Assembly: GCA_038380435.1 (NCBI GenBank)
Contig: JAWZYU010000013.1
Span: forward strand, 12,909,901-12,973,900
Source: Ryuthela nishihirai
Lineage: Eukaryota; Arthropoda; Arachnida; Araneae; Heptathelidae
Direction of reading: 5' to 3'
DNA: 64,000 bases
Below the pieces are notes generated by a model. That model worked only from the letters and a program-made list of their open reading frames with translations. It did no database searches and was not told the origin of the DNA. Made by a program: the position numbers and the translations under genes. Below are positions 45,070 to 57,720 of this stretch, piece by piece (the first letter of the stretch is position 1; every line of letters begins with the position of its first letter).

Positions 45070-45560
45070 GATTACCCCCCCCCCCCTCTTTTCACCCCCT
45101 GTAACGATGCGATCAAAGAGATCGTTTCCTTCCTCAGCATATCGCTGAAGAGTTGGCTTTCGCTCTTCCGTCCATTTTCGTGACCCCAAAGGGACACAAC
45201 AGACTTGACCTTGTCGTGCACTACGCGATAACTGATGCCGAGCTCGGTGGAATTCTGGCGTCAAGTCACGTTCCTGTTTCTCGAATCAGTTCATCAGCTG
45301 GTGCTGCGTTGCTCTGCACGTGATGTGTTCGGCTGTCCACTCGCGAGGCCATCGTGACACCGATTCCTCAGTCGCTGAACTGCTCTCGCACCATTTTGAA
45401 ATGTTTCGACGGTTCGTCGCACTTCCGCGGTGCACTTCGACCACTTCTGTTGCATAGAAATCGAAGAACTCTACGCATCTCCTGACGAGACCACTTTTCC
45501 TAGCGAGTCGACATTTTGAACTGCTCTATCAGCGCACGCAGTTCCGTAGATGTTGCAATG
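45070..45560 (-). pseudogene. Mariner-like transposase relic (N-terminal half)
   Basis: On the minus strand, in shifting frames: a helix-turn-helix region remnant (VRRCVEFFDFYATEVV-like), DELIRE, LTPEFHRARHQLSR and then KWTEERKPTLQRYAEEGND followed by RIVTGGEK. The last block corresponds to the mariner segment before the first catalytic Asp, where IVTGDE is expected; GG replaces GD here. Sequence ends at a C run near 45076-45088, and the C-terminal DD34D part is missing. Frameshifts make it dead. Confidence 0.7.
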
Positions 45561-45986
45561 TTACGTCACACACAGTGTTCCCATTCTACAAATTCTAAAG
45601 GGCTCTAACTTTTTCCTGTAAAAAAACATCGACTTTCCTATCTTATTCTCCGATTACTATCTACATGCTCTTTACATCCTCGACTTTAACTGCATATAGT
45701 TAAAAAGATTATTTATTTTTTTTAATTTTCTTACTTATATATATATATAGTAAATAAATGCGTACGTACTGATATATATAAATTACCATCCAGCATGTAT
45801 TGGGATGTTTTCATGTTATACGGATAGGAAGCTGTTTTCAAAGTTCCTCCTTTAAAAATAACCTTTTCGTAAATAAACTCCAAATGAGAGAAATTGAGGG
45901 ATCTCTGTTTTCAACGCCAGTCGCTTAATATTAGAAGAATTGTGGAACCTGAAACGTCGAACAATAGCTTTGTTATTCATAACTGG
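45561..45986. other. AT-rich stretch
   Basis: Short (TA)n near 45737-45778; the start may include the 5' end of the mariner relic. Otherwise nothing recognised. Confidence 0.4.
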
Positions 45987-46147
45987 ATTGTTGTTTTACC
46001 TCTGCTCACAATAGGCTAAGTGATCACGTCACAAGACCCCCCCCCCCCACCAAGGGCTGAGAGAAGCAGACCTACTAAACAGCTCTCAGGAGAGAGATGG
46101 AGACAGATCCGTCAAGGCCATCCAGAATGTTCTTTAACGTGACATGT
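45987..46147 (-). mobile_element. Degenerate SINE1, target of a younger SINE1
   Basis: Minus-oriented landmarks TTGTTTTACCTCTGCTCACA, AGGCTAAGTGATCACGTCAC, GGCTGAGAGAAG and GGCCATCCAGAATGTTCTTT precede the insertion site of the next copy. A C run sits in the middle. Confidence 0.75.
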
Positions 46148-46161
46148 CTCTCACGAAGTGG

Positions 46162-46540
46162 GGCGGGGGTGGCTCAGTCGATAGCGCGCCAGGCTCGTAA
46201 TCTGTAGTTCCCAGGTTCGAGTCCCAGCTGGGTCAGCGTTGAGATTTATCTCCGCAAAATTCCCCGCCCTGCCCACGGTCAGTAAGGGACACCGATGGGC
46301 TTGGAAAGGCCGCCGTCCGTCGGATGGGACGTTAAGCCGTGGCCACATGTGCGGGAGAGCCATACCCTGTGCACGTTAAAGAACACGCTGGATGGCCTTG
46401 ACGGGAGGCTACCATCTGTCTCCCAACAGCTGTTCCAGTGGGACATTACGTTCTCTGAGACTTCGGGGTCCATGTGACCTGGCCATTTAGCCCATGGTGT
46501 GCAAAAAAGTGCAGCTCAGTGGTAAAACAACCCAACCCAA
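46162..46540 (+). mobile_element. SINE1 with the longest target-site duplication
   Basis: Complete except for a small change after CCAGTGGG (ACATTACG in place of the usual C-rich segment). Target-site duplication of 14 bases, CTCTCACGAAGTGG, at 46148-46161 and 46541-46554. Confidence 0.94.
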
Positions 46541-46554
46541 CTCTCACGAAGTGG

Positions 46555-47706
46555 AATGAATGAGGAGGATAAGCTTCTAAAGAGGAGAGAGAGAGATGCG
46601 GAGTTTGTTTCGTGGGGGGGGGGGGTGCAGCGATCTTTCGAGTCATTCAGCTTTGGTGCTTGCTAATGTCAGCAAAAAGGAGTTGGGCAGAATTAAGTGC
46701 AGTTTTAAAAAAAGGCAAAGCATGAAGTACACTAAAAGTATGATGACCAAGATTATCTGAAGTTCTGTTGTATTATAATTACTTAATGATATGTAAATAC
46801 GTACATTTGAAATTATTAATTTCTGATATATTGAATATAATTTGGATGTTATGCTCATAATTATCTGTAAATGGTATTCTGTAGGGTAAGTTGAAAGCCA
46901 TATTTGTATAATTGGATTCTTAATATCATAGCTTAAACAATTCAAACCTGTATTTTACAAAAATCGATACTAGAAGCACAGAATTATCTGTGAATTTATA
47001 ATTCAAGAAAACTCTTTTTAGCAAAACTATTTCTCTGTCATGCCTTCATCGTCATTTCTTGGTTCCTGAAATTCAAAACAATACTGGAACGGAAGGAACG
47101 CTTGCAACAATGAAGGCGAGACTGTGACGTAGCTCGGAGTGAGAATTACGTCACAAACCAGTTTGAACTTAAAAAAAAGTAGAGAATAGAGATTTAATTC
47201 TGAGGAATCTGTGTGAAGAAGCAGAAAGCGAATTGTCTTAGTCTGTGCACGTTAGTCTGAAGAAGAAAGTTTCTTTTTCATTCGAGTTGGCGCGGAGTGC
47301 TAAAATAGTATAGTGAGTTGAGACTAAATTATGAAGGAGTAATAGATAGAGTTTGTGTTTAGGGAAGGGGCAAGATTAACCAAATTTTGAAGCATATCAG
47401 CAAAGTGTCTGCATCGCTGATTAAATATCTTATTGACATCGCATTAAAACTTTGAAATGTGATCGTATGATTTACTCTTTACGTTGATATGTAAATCAAT
47501 TTCTAAATATACTTGATTTAACAGATACTTTAATAATTGTGATCCACTTCATACTGATAGATGAGCTATTGGTGTTCAGTTAGTGAATAATTTATTCAAT
47601 TCCATTAACTTAGTTATTAAACCAGTTCATTTATGGACTGCTAGTTGATTTCGAATTCACGCTCGGTTGACTAATATTCAAATAAAACCAGAAATCTGTA
47701 ACAATT
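46555..47706. other. AT-rich stretch, nothing recognised
   Basis: A G run lies near 46613-46625. At 47123-47155 TGTGACGTA and TACGTCACA face each other as inverted bZIP-like half sites, 15 bases apart. Confidence 0.45.
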
Positions 47707-47753
47707 GTATCAAAATAAGACTGCAGGTATTTGCTGCAATCTTATTTTGATAC
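47707..47753. repeat. Hairpin, 14 bp plus 5 bp after one mismatch
   Basis: GTATCAAAATAAGA pairs exactly with TCTTATTTTGATAC, and after one mismatch TGCAG pairs with CTGCA, leaving a 7-base loop. A third partial arm (ATCTTATTTTGATA) follows near 47770. Confidence 0.8.
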
Positions 47754-50700
47754 TTATTTATATATTCTATCTTATTTTGATATTTATAAAGTTGCAATGA
47801 AGTATGCCTAAATGACCTTTGGAAAATTTGCCTCAAGAAGAGAAATATGAATCACGAAATTAGCAAAGATGGATTTATTTACAATATTTTGATGTTCAGT
47901 AAGAAAAGGGAATTTACTCATCAGAAAGAGTTATACAAATTCTGGTCATTACTTATCACGAATTGTCGTGAACTAATTCCTGTTACAAATGTTTCCATTG
48001 CAAAGTCTCTTTGAATGCAAACGCTGATGTTTCCATTTCATCTCTTCTTGGGACGAAGTCAGAATTTCTCGTCCGTTGCCACCCAAGGAAAGAGTGTCGG
48101 CAATCTCCTCATTCCAATCCTTTCGAGAATGCTTGACACCCGAGGATTCCGACGCTCCTGTCATCTGCTGCGATCTCATCAGAATGCCCCCCCTCCCCTC
48201 CCCTTGGATCAAATCTCAATCACCTGAGCAGGACCATCGTGATCAGGATCATCTCAATCCTCGATCAGGACCATCGCAGGGGAAGAGATGGGCCTCTTCG
48301 ACTATGGAAAGAAACAATCTATTTTTTTTCATCGTTGCACGTGTTGACATAAAACGTAATTGATCCCGTGGTCCTTTCATCAGAAGAGGGGGGAGCATTG
48401 TAGAAGAGATGTTGCTTTTACGAGAGATCATAAAAGCAGACGACATGATTCCTCGTCCAAGTGTCTGCTGCAACAATCGCACCTCGAAATTCGTCGCAGT
48501 GAGCATCTTCAGGCCTCGATGCAGCCGACACAAGGGATGACGGATGCCTTCTTGATTTTTCGTATCAAATCTGCGATGAGAAATGATGCAATCGCAAAGA
48601 GGCATTTTAAAAAACAAATCGTCTGCTGCTGATGTCTGCGAGAAGCAAGAATGCGGTTCATTCAAGAGCAAGGCGTCGGAAAAGCAGAAACAGATTTTAT
48701 CGAGTAATAGATGAAAGAATCCAAATCCGGGAAATAGGAATTTGCATTTCAGGAGTTAAGAGTAATAAAAGAGTAAAGAGATCTTCTCCCGATCACGTGA
48801 TATACTCCAACGAGATGTCTCGACACAAATTCTCGGTTTGCAGCTTCGTGGCAGACTGCGATTGGGAAAGAGGCTGTGATCCTATTACGCTGAACGGATG
48901 AGAGGATGCTCCTGAGCTTCTTTTGATTCAATCTCTTTTATTCTCTTGCTGATATAGATATTTATTTTAATTTTTTTCTCTCGCCATTTCTCCGCCGAAG
49001 AGGAAGATGCGGCAGATGGGATTCTTGTACCGGCGGTTGCGTCGGCATCTGTCGTTCAAGCTGCTAATGCAAATTTAACTTAATAACAAATTCAGTTTCT
49101 GGTGCACAAGCACGTGGCGGAAGACGTGCTAAGCTCTCATCCGGCAGACGTATGTAAATCTGTGCTCCCTCCTCCTCCTCCTACCTTCGTCCCCCCCCAA
49201 ACCCTCTTTCATTCCGACGACATCGCTTCGTGTTCATCGCATCTCCGATGTTATTGTTCTCCATCACCAAGACCTGCTCCTCTTCATCTTCTCATTGCAT
49301 CTCCTTTGCTTATGACAAGCTGCAGTTGGTTGATGGCGAGGAGATTGCCTCATCAGTTGCGTGTTCGACGTCCTTCTTCAAGAGGAAGATAGGGATGGAT
49401 GAGAGGGGAAAGGATTCAAGGAGGGAGAGTCTTAAGTGAAAGAGATTCTGTGAGAAGGGAAAAGTTCAGCTCTTAAGATTCCTTCTTCATTCAAAAAAGA
49501 TAATGAAGGTGTTAAAAACATGGAGTGAAAAGAAAACTTCAAAAGGTTCTTTTCCTCTTTTCCTGAAGAGTCTGTCCTCTTCCCTAATTAGCACAAAAAT
49601 TAACTCAGTGGAATTCATTCAGTGGAAGTGTGAACACAACGGAAACACGTGGAATGGAGGGGAAAGGCTTTGCGCTTCTTTTCAATACTTTAATATTTAA
49701 CTTCGCAATACGAAGACATTACTTAAGCATAACATCATTACCTTTTAAAGACAACAAATATATTTAATTCTCTTTTAACGATGCGATTTCACTAAACCAG
49801 AAAAATAAACCTTTTACTTCTTCTAAGTGTCGCAAGGGCAGGAAACAACTGCATCAATATTTTGCATCATTCACTTCTGCAAAATCGTTTTTCCCTTGAG
49901 ATTTCATCTCGCAGATCAATGCTCAAATAGAAAACATTTCGCCACTTATTCTGTAACTGGCTAATGAATTAAAAATCTAAATCGATCCGGATTTGGAAAC
50001 CAATTCAATATATTTCTCTTCGTCGTTTTACATTTCCTAAAACGTGATTGTATAGATTGCCCGTGTAATGAATTACAGAAATTACGTGGTAGAATTTAAA
50101 CTGCAAATTTCTGTTATTTCTTGAACAGAAATGGGGATCACAGAGGCAACACATTTTGATTTTTTAAATCCTATTGAAATAAATGAACGATTTGCGACTT
50201 CTGATACCAAACGGAATACAGAAATAGAATCAGTTAAAAGAATCCCTTCAGAGCCTCGGTGCGACAGAGAGTATGAGCTGTTGTGTTAGTAAAAGCTGAG
50301 AACTCCATCATCTCTAGTATGAGAATTTGTGATGCGAAATCAAATTTTTAAGAGAGATGTGGGCTCCTCTCCTTATAAATGTTGTAGCAATAAAAGTTGG
50401 AGTGTTCAGATATTTATGAATGGCCATGTCTTTGAAACATAAATTTTCTTCTTCCAACGAAACATTTTTATTTAGGAGTCGAATGATCATCCTTTGGCAA
50501 ACACTCACTCAACAACTGTTGCCATTCTGCATTGCCATTATTTTAGTTAATATTGTTTTAGATCAAAATATTTTAAAGTGCGATCAGCGGAACCTGTTCC
50601 TTTGTCAACAGGATGAGAAGAGAGCGAATAGGGTCGCTTCTATTTGCATATCGGAAATGGAGGGTGAAGTAACATGCGTTAGTCATTTTAGATAGCAGTT

Positions 50701-50849
50701 CAGCTGAATTTTTATTAAAAAATTAGATAATTAATACTGAACGTAAACATAAAAATCCCAAAGTTATTTTGAAATATTCTAAATGAAAAAAGGTAAACAT
50801 TTTTAGTGAAGAGAGCATATTATTGAATGTCGAAATTCTCAACTGTAAT
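47754..50849. other. Long stretch without recognised genes
   Basis: Mixed composition with overlapping frames of 60-140 codons on both strands near 48.0-49.4 kb, none with a domain I recognise. C run near 49190-49198. Exons of a host gene could hide here but I cannot support any. Confidence 0.4.
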
Positions 50850-51045
50850 AGTAAGATAGTACATAGTAAATGCAATGTAATATTAAATATATTAAGATTA
50901 GTAGATTAAGGAAGAAAGAAGATATTATGTTTTATGCCAATGTATTATTCTCTCCTGCAGATAAGCTGTTAGCTTTGCGGGACATCTGTAAATAAGGAAT
51001 GATTTATTTCAATTTGCCTCAATAAATAAATGATTAAAAAAATAT
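50850..51045 (+). mobile_element. 3' untranslated end of a Jockey/CR1-like LINE
   Basis: CTGCAGATAAGCTGTTAGC and CTTTGCGGG are followed by AATAAATAAATGATTAAAAA. The same sequence follows the reverse-transcriptase C-terminus at 59.8 kb (CTGCAGATAAGCTATTTAGC). The left edge is approximate. Confidence 0.65.
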
Positions 51046-54000
51046 ATTCACTCACTCAGTGCGGCCAGCTCAAACCTCATTCTATGGTCGTTTTAAAATG
51101 GATTCTGCCACCCGTTACTGCCAATTGTCGTGGCCAATTGTCGTGGCTACGAAGGGGCGAAACCATCGGAAGATTCTTTTAAGCGCCTCATTTGCAGCTT
51201 CTAAAGAGCCGCTTTGCTTGCAAGGAGGCCGAGGGGGTTGTCACAGATCGTGAGATCGCGAGCGCCAACGGAACACAGTTCGATCCTTCAGAATGGCTTT
51301 CGTGTGTTTGCACAAGGTCGCCGTTTAGGTGTGATTGCAAAAGAAAAATTCCTTCCTGCCAACAACCAAATTAATTTCTGTCTGTAGTAGCTGTTCGTAA
51401 TTAAGTTCACCGAAGAAAACCCCGATATTAAAGAAAATGAGCCGAAATGAGGAGAAGGGAACAAAATGAAATAGGAGGTTGCTCTCCTTGCAAGCTCATG
51501 TAACGAGAAGAAATATCCTTCCTGTGAAAGCGATCTCTTTCACAAAATATCGCTTCTAAGCACAATCCTTTTCTGTTGCTTTTTAATACGTGTAAAAAAA
51601 TTGAAATTCTTAATAAATGTTTGAAATAAAAATGAGTAGTTGCATGGAAGCCGAATTCCTGTGGCAGGGTCATAAAAGGGAAATCCTCTTTTCGCCACTT
51701 AAGACGATGAATTTCGCGCCACCTTGCACGAGAGCTAATGACGGAGCGGAAATCTGAAGAAATCATCTCGTTCCTTTCGACATCTCGTTAAATGAGGTAA
51801 TCCACGCGCAGGCTTTCAAGCTCTCAACTGCTTGCTTTAGTTCGCAGACGAGCTCCAGGTAAAATAATAGAATAAAAAAAAATTAAAAAAGTTCTTCTAT
51901 CGTCTTCATTTTTTTCTGTAACTTCCAGGGCCCTTTTTTTAAAGAAGACGGTAAAAAAATCTTAGGAGGAAGTTTTGAACAGAGGAATTTACCTTCATTA
52001 ATAATTAACTCTAAATAATGAGAAAACATTCTTTTAAAGCACGAGCAGATTTCAAGCAAGAAAAAAAAGCGAACACTTAGAACAAAGTTTTTACCCTTTC
52101 TTGTCACCTGGAGAAATTAAAAATTAATTCTAGATGTGAATGCAAGAGAATTAATAATCTATTTCGTCGAGCCTCGTGGAAAGGAAAGTAAGTTATTTAT
52201 TTAACAAAGGATAAAGTAATTAAAGCGATGGATGTTTTTATACGAGCAACTTTCTCGTTGATTGAGGCGTTTAAAAAATAGAGTTGACAGATTTAGCCTT
52301 CGGGAGATTACGTCTAAAGAGGGCGTCTTTAAGATTTACAGGGACTTGTGATTTTAACTTTAAAGATTAATGCAAATTTCAAAATCCTGTGAGGTATTTT
52401 TCTCCTCTTTACTTAATATTGCAGCAGGAATTTTGAATCTTTTCTCCTAAGTGTACGCTTGCATCGCAAAAATCGGAATATTTCGAAGAACACTATTGAA
52501 CAAATGCAATGTACAACAAATCCCATCGAAAGAATCCTAACATCAGGGAATTTCTTTCACCCCGTGGGGTGAACCTTGCCACCCAATCCCACTCATTGGG
52601 ATCGCAATGATATCTTCCTCCCCAGCTCCAACGTCAAAAGAACAGAGGTGTGTTCTCCCGCGCCAAGATATCATCTGCTAGCATTCCGGTAGGAATAGTG
52701 ACTGAATAATCGTCTGCGCCATCCCAGTCGGCTGCTTTCGTTTCTTTCTTTGTTGGCTGAGTTGTTCTCATTTCACGTCACCTATTCTTTCATCCACGAG
52801 ATGCGGGAGGCGAATCAAGTACAGCTGTTCTTGTCATCCTCCTTTTTCCCATCTTCTCCTCTGGTCAGAAATCGCCGTCAATATTCCTTTCTTCTCTTTT
52901 GCTTTCAGCGATGATGTATTCCGTGTCACAAAGGCCAAAGCCTCGGACTCGGAGCTTTGCTCACCACCTTCCGACGAGCCATTGCCACGATCTTCACAAT
53001 AAATAGATGTTCGGATCGAGCCATTCCCTCTCGTGCACAGATCTCTGGGCAATATGACTTATTTCCCCTGCAGAACGGAGCAGATGAGAGGATGCGGTGA
53101 CGACGGGTCATCCCCTAATGATGGATCATTCCACGGCAAGAATAAGCCGGTGCGCTTCGTCCGACGGCAGAGACTGGAAAGGTTCAATACATTCTCCTCG
53201 TGCAGATCAGGCCTCGCTGACCGCAGCTGCGTCTGAAGCTCCGATGCTCGCTTCGTGTCTATCATTGCGATCAGGAAAACACAGAAATAAGAATGGCTGC
53301 CACATCCTCCTGATGCACAATTAAAACAAAACTCTCTCCTTACAAGATTCTAAATTTACTCTCCAACCACTCTATTTTATGCTTCGAGAGTTCCTTTGCA
53401 AATAATTCGAGAGAGTTTATCAGAACTGTTCTTCTGTTGGGAATGTTTAGAGCGCAGAAATCGAACTCTAATATTTTCAAGTTTGAGTCTCCTCTGCGTT
53501 GAGAGCTTCAATTATTCGGGTGGAAGAAATGGAAGTCAAAAGATATTTAAAAGGCATGAACCAATAACTTCTCATTGTGAGCTTCATACATTGGATTCAT
53601 TCTCTTGTAACCATCTGATATAAACTCCGCCATTGACATTCCAACACAAATGATCCAATTTTTATCCTTTAATTTCATCCAATTATTTTCCATTCGAATA
53701 TCGAGTGGTATTAAATTTTGGAAAAATGTTTAGGTGATATTTCCTTCTGGCTAAAAGGAAATAAAAATTTGCATCCAGAGTCATGCAGACTTTCGCTAGT
53801 ATTTCTAATACTTAAGGATGATGGGTTTTTTTTAATTAATATACCATTAAAGATCGATAGACATTTAATATTCTCAATGACATTACACCTATGTCGCACA
53901 ATAACTTATGTTTTCTTATGGTAAAAATTCATCACACTGAGGAGCTGATTTTTCAGATTAATAACTGAATTCAGAGCCACCCAGTCGGTCCCTTCCCAAT

Positions 54001-54536
54001 TGATCCCCAAATTAATAATCCGTATTGAATCGCAGATTGGAACAGGGCAAACAAAAATCAAAAAATGATTCGAGATAAACTTTCGTAGATTTTACTTCGG
54101 TCAAATTTATTATTTAAGGCGTTTTGTAAGTATAGTCACGTGAGTGTTCCATGTCAAATTTGAATCCCGATGGAGTCCAAGATACTTTATGCTGTTAACA
54201 TGAAAATGATGATTGCTCTTTAATGGTCTTCAACAAGTGTCGCCAATAAGTTGAACACTCTTACGATGATGATGAATAGTCATAAATTACATTCTTACGA
54301 TAAGAGCAAAAGCCGCTCAATGCTCGGCTGCCTTTTCTCATCTCGCTCACGACCTTCTCCGTTAGGTGGCATCTCGTGCTAACAGGCTCGTGCCAGCTCT
54401 CCTTGCAAGTGCGCAGTCTCAGGAGCAACACATCATTGCGCTGATTCATATGTGATGAAATTTCATGCGCTTTGTAAGTACCAGAAAATTTTCTTTTTAA
54501 ATATTAAAATGAATTAAGAGAGAGGTCAGTCGCAGT
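51046..54536. other. Long stretch without recognised genes
   Basis: Includes a CACCCC/GGGGTG inverted pair near 52559-52572. No coding domains or repeat-family matches; short overlapping frames only. Confidence 0.4.
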
Positions 54537-54617
54537 TCCCTGAGGATCTTGTGACCTGGACATTTAGCCCATTGTGTGTAAAAAAAGCGCTGCTCGGAAT
54601 TAAAACAACCTAACCCA
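54537..54617 (+). mobile_element. SINE1 3' end fragment
   Basis: CTTGTGACCTGGACATTTAG, CCCATTGTGTG and AAAACAACCTAACCCA: the last ~75 bases of SINE1, diverged. Confidence 0.78.
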
Positions 54618-54800
54618 GTGTATGGTTCTCCTGCAGACCGAGTCATGGTTTAACGTTCCATTGGGGGGGGGGGGGCATCTGCTTTTCCAAATCCATCCGT
54701 GCCCTCTTTCTCGTGAGAGCAAAGAGTGCATATCAGGGGAAGCCTCAACGCAGACCCAATAGGGACACGAACCTGGGTGCATTAAAAAGTGCCGTCACCG
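54618..54800 (-). mobile_element. Degenerate SINE1 5' half, opposite orientation
   Basis: Directly abuts the plus-strand tail: GTGTATGGTTCTCCTGCAG, GTTTAACGTTCCAT, a G run at about 54664-54676, CCTCAACGCAGACCCAATAG and ACACGAACCTGGG. Old copy. Confidence 0.75.
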
Positions 54801-56604
54801 ACTGAGTCAACTAGACCGTAAAGAGATCCTGATCGTCATCTGAAGTACCCAGAAGAAAATCCCACTTGGGTCAGCGTTGGAATTTTTTCCACTGAGGAAA
54901 AAACTACAAACCAAATGGCATCCTCCACTTCCCCCTCACCTCAAATGCTAAAGAGGAAAAACCAATGAAGGTTAAAGGAATGTCGTTCTTAACTTCCGTC
55001 TGTCCCTAACACTTGTCCAGTTTTGTTTCCCTTCCCGCTTTCTTCCATCATCAGCAGAGACGAGGTCATCACTTTGCTGACAATTATTCTGTTTTGGAGA
55101 CAACCAAGAGCAGTAACGTGCCTCATTATGGCATGCATTTATTCCATTCTAGATATCATTCAAAAAAAAGGCAACGAGAATAAAAAGGAAGCCAACACCG
55201 TGCCAGTGTTTTGCAAAACAATCTTCCTGAGGAGAGAGGGGGGGGATGGAAATTCACAGATCCATGACACGGCTAGAAAATATTTTGCTTTCTTTTTACA
55301 TCCACCATATTTGGAGATGCAGGAGTGGCGTAGGAATCCGGGGAAGGTTGTACCCTGAATAATTCATCACTAACTTAGGGGAAGAAAAAATGGCTTCGGC
55401 TTTAGAATGCAAATGAATTCGTCACCCTGCGATAAAAAAAAATCCCTTGGATCATTGCTCCTCCTCCTCTCCAAAAAGCATCCTTCTGACACTTTGCCGC
55501 AAGATGGCATTCTTCCAGAGATGAAAATCTTCGTGCAAAGAGGTCGACTGCAGCGGAGATAAATAATCGAGTGTTTCACAGTGTCTGCAGACCGAATCAA
55601 AATATTGCTGGAAGGAATCTGGTCATTCAAGGAAATGGTGAATTAAAAGAGGCTTCCTCAGATTTTGATCCATCTGCTGCGTTGCTAACGTGGACAACAA
55701 GTCTTTCCACTTCAGAAAGGATCGAGTCTTTGCAAACTGTTGAAGAGGAAAATTGACCCATCTTCTTCAGAAAGAGACAGGGACGTGCAAACAGACTTTC
55801 AGACATTGAAGTTTTAAATTCCTCTTTCAATCTTCATAAGCTCTCGTCATCATAAACTGTGGCCACATTTCTTAAATCATCAGATTGATGGTCGTATTCC
55901 ACCTCATATTCAAATGAGCTCTGAATTTAATGGATTCCACTTGAATCGCAATAATGCAGATGTACCTTAGGGATTGCAAGCAGCAAGAGAGTGCATGAGC
56001 TCCGCCTGTGAGGTATCGTGCGCTATTTCAACTGCATCTTGACCATCCACTGTGCACTTACCTCAATGGGACCTCACTGTTCCATGTCGTCCACATGAGA
56101 CATGACGCTTCGAAAAATGACTATGCAACTGATTTGTGCATCTATTGAGAATTGCGTGAATTGATTTTCGAAAACTTCGCACGAGCTGGTTTTTTTTCAA
56201 ATGTCGTCCACCATTCCAGGTTCTCGGCATTAGCAGACGACGACATGATGCTTCACAAAGGGGGTCGAAATGCAAGAAATTCGGTTGATTTTTCCGCAGG
56301 AAATCCTAAAATGAAAAATAATATAAATAGCATATTTGTTTCTCTTCAGCAAATCTCATCAACTTAGAAGACATTAGCATCAGAAGTCAACTCTTGCTCT
56401 TCAGCCTTTTCCCCCCCTCTTTTCATCCCCCCTCCCCCAACTGGATGGAGGGAAGAAAGGCATCTCTTATGGATCTCTTTAAACGATGAAAATTCGAAAC
56501 GCATTTCATCTTCAAGAGAATTTTGGCCACCAGTGTTAAGGCATTCGAAAATTAATCATAATCCTGCGAGGCAGATTTTCTTGCAGAGAACAGAACGTCC
56601 AGAT
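54801..56604. other. Stretch without recognised genes
   Basis: Short overlapping frames on both strands; G run near 55237-55245 and C-rich tract near 56410-56440. Nothing identifiable. Confidence 0.4.
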
Positions 56605-56809
56605 GCGGTTGCTTGGCAACCGCAGCCCACAGTAAACACCGTAATTAATTATGAAGCAAGCCGTTGAAAACCGTGTTCTCTGGGGCCGGAAGTGCAGCGT
56701 GCCGATAACTGAATCTGGCAACAGCCGGTTACTGCACGTTGTTTTGTTTTGCCACGTGCTGAGTCACGAGGGCGCCAACGCCCGCGCTTCGGAGGTCTCA
56801 GGTGACCTC
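56605..56809. promoter_or_regulatory. Cluster of transcription-factor-like sites
   Basis: In 205 bases: a perfect 19-base palindrome GCGGTTGCTTGGCAACCGC at 56605-56623 that fits the RFX X-box pattern; an ETS-type CCGGAAGTG at 56686-56694; an E-box CACGTG at 56753-56758; an AP-1-type TGAGTCA at 56760-56766; and inverted GAGGTC/GACCTC nuclear-receptor-like half sites at 56792-56809. The segment is less AT-rich than its surroundings. The cluster suggests a promoter or enhancer, but no transcript start or gene is visible and some sites may be chance. Confidence 0.4.
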
Positions 56810-57195
56810 AGACAGAAAAAGAGAACCTTTCGAAATGTCACCGTGGACGTCTCGAGCCACACTTGGAAAAAATCTCGCTGAAGGCGAAACTGCATTCATT
56901 TCGCAAATGAATCCGAGTCTGTTGCGTCACGAAAGTCGAAGCACGAGGAGCGAGGGATGGATGTTCAAAGTTTGCGGCCTGGGTGCGTTCTTACGCCCTA
57001 CGTTGTGGCCCTTTCTTCCTGGTCAGCATTAAAAAGGTCGTTTTTCAGATCTCTGCTCAGCTCGGAAGCTAAGTGTCCAGGCGTAACGTTTCAAGTAGCA
57101 AGATAACTCTGAGGAGGCTTCTTAAGCATCAGCATGCTGTCATTTATCTCTGAAGCGCTGAAATCAACGAAATATTCAAGGACATTTGGATATCG
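56810..57195. other. Stretch downstream of the site cluster
   Basis: No recognised coding region or repeat up to the SINE1 target-site duplication. Confidence 0.4.
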
Positions 57196-57206
57196 TCACG
57201 TCAAAC

Positions 57207-57595
57207 TAGGGTTGGGTTGTTTTACCTCTGAGCGGCATTTTTTTTCACACCATGGGCTAAATGGCCAGGTCACATGGACCCCGAAGGCTCAGAGAAAGTT
57301 GGGGGAGGGGGACCCACTGGAACAGCTGTTGGGAGACAGAGGTAACCTCCCGTCAAGGCCATCCAGCGTGTTCTTTAACGTGCACAGGGTATGTCTCTCC
57401 CGCACACGGGGCCAAGGCTTAACGTCCCATCCGACGGACGGCGGCCTTTCCAAGCCCATCGGTGTCCCCTACTGACCGTGGGCAAGGCGGGGAATTTTGC
57501 GGAGATAAATCTCAACGCTGACCCAGCTGGGACTCGAACCTGGGAACTACAGATTACGAGCCTGGCGCGCTACCGACTGAGCCACCCCCGCCCCA
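57207..57595 (-). mobile_element. SINE1, full length
   Basis: Minus-oriented complete copy. The target-site duplication TCACGTCAAAC lies at 57196-57206 and 57596-57606. Confidence 0.93.
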
Positions 57596-57720
57596 TCACG
57601 TCAAACAGGTTGGGATTTACAACAGCAGAACGTATCTTTAGAAAGCTGGGGGCTGTCGCGATCAAATGGTAAGGCAACGACGAACTTTCTTTTTCTAATC
57701 AATGAAATCACGTGTAATTA

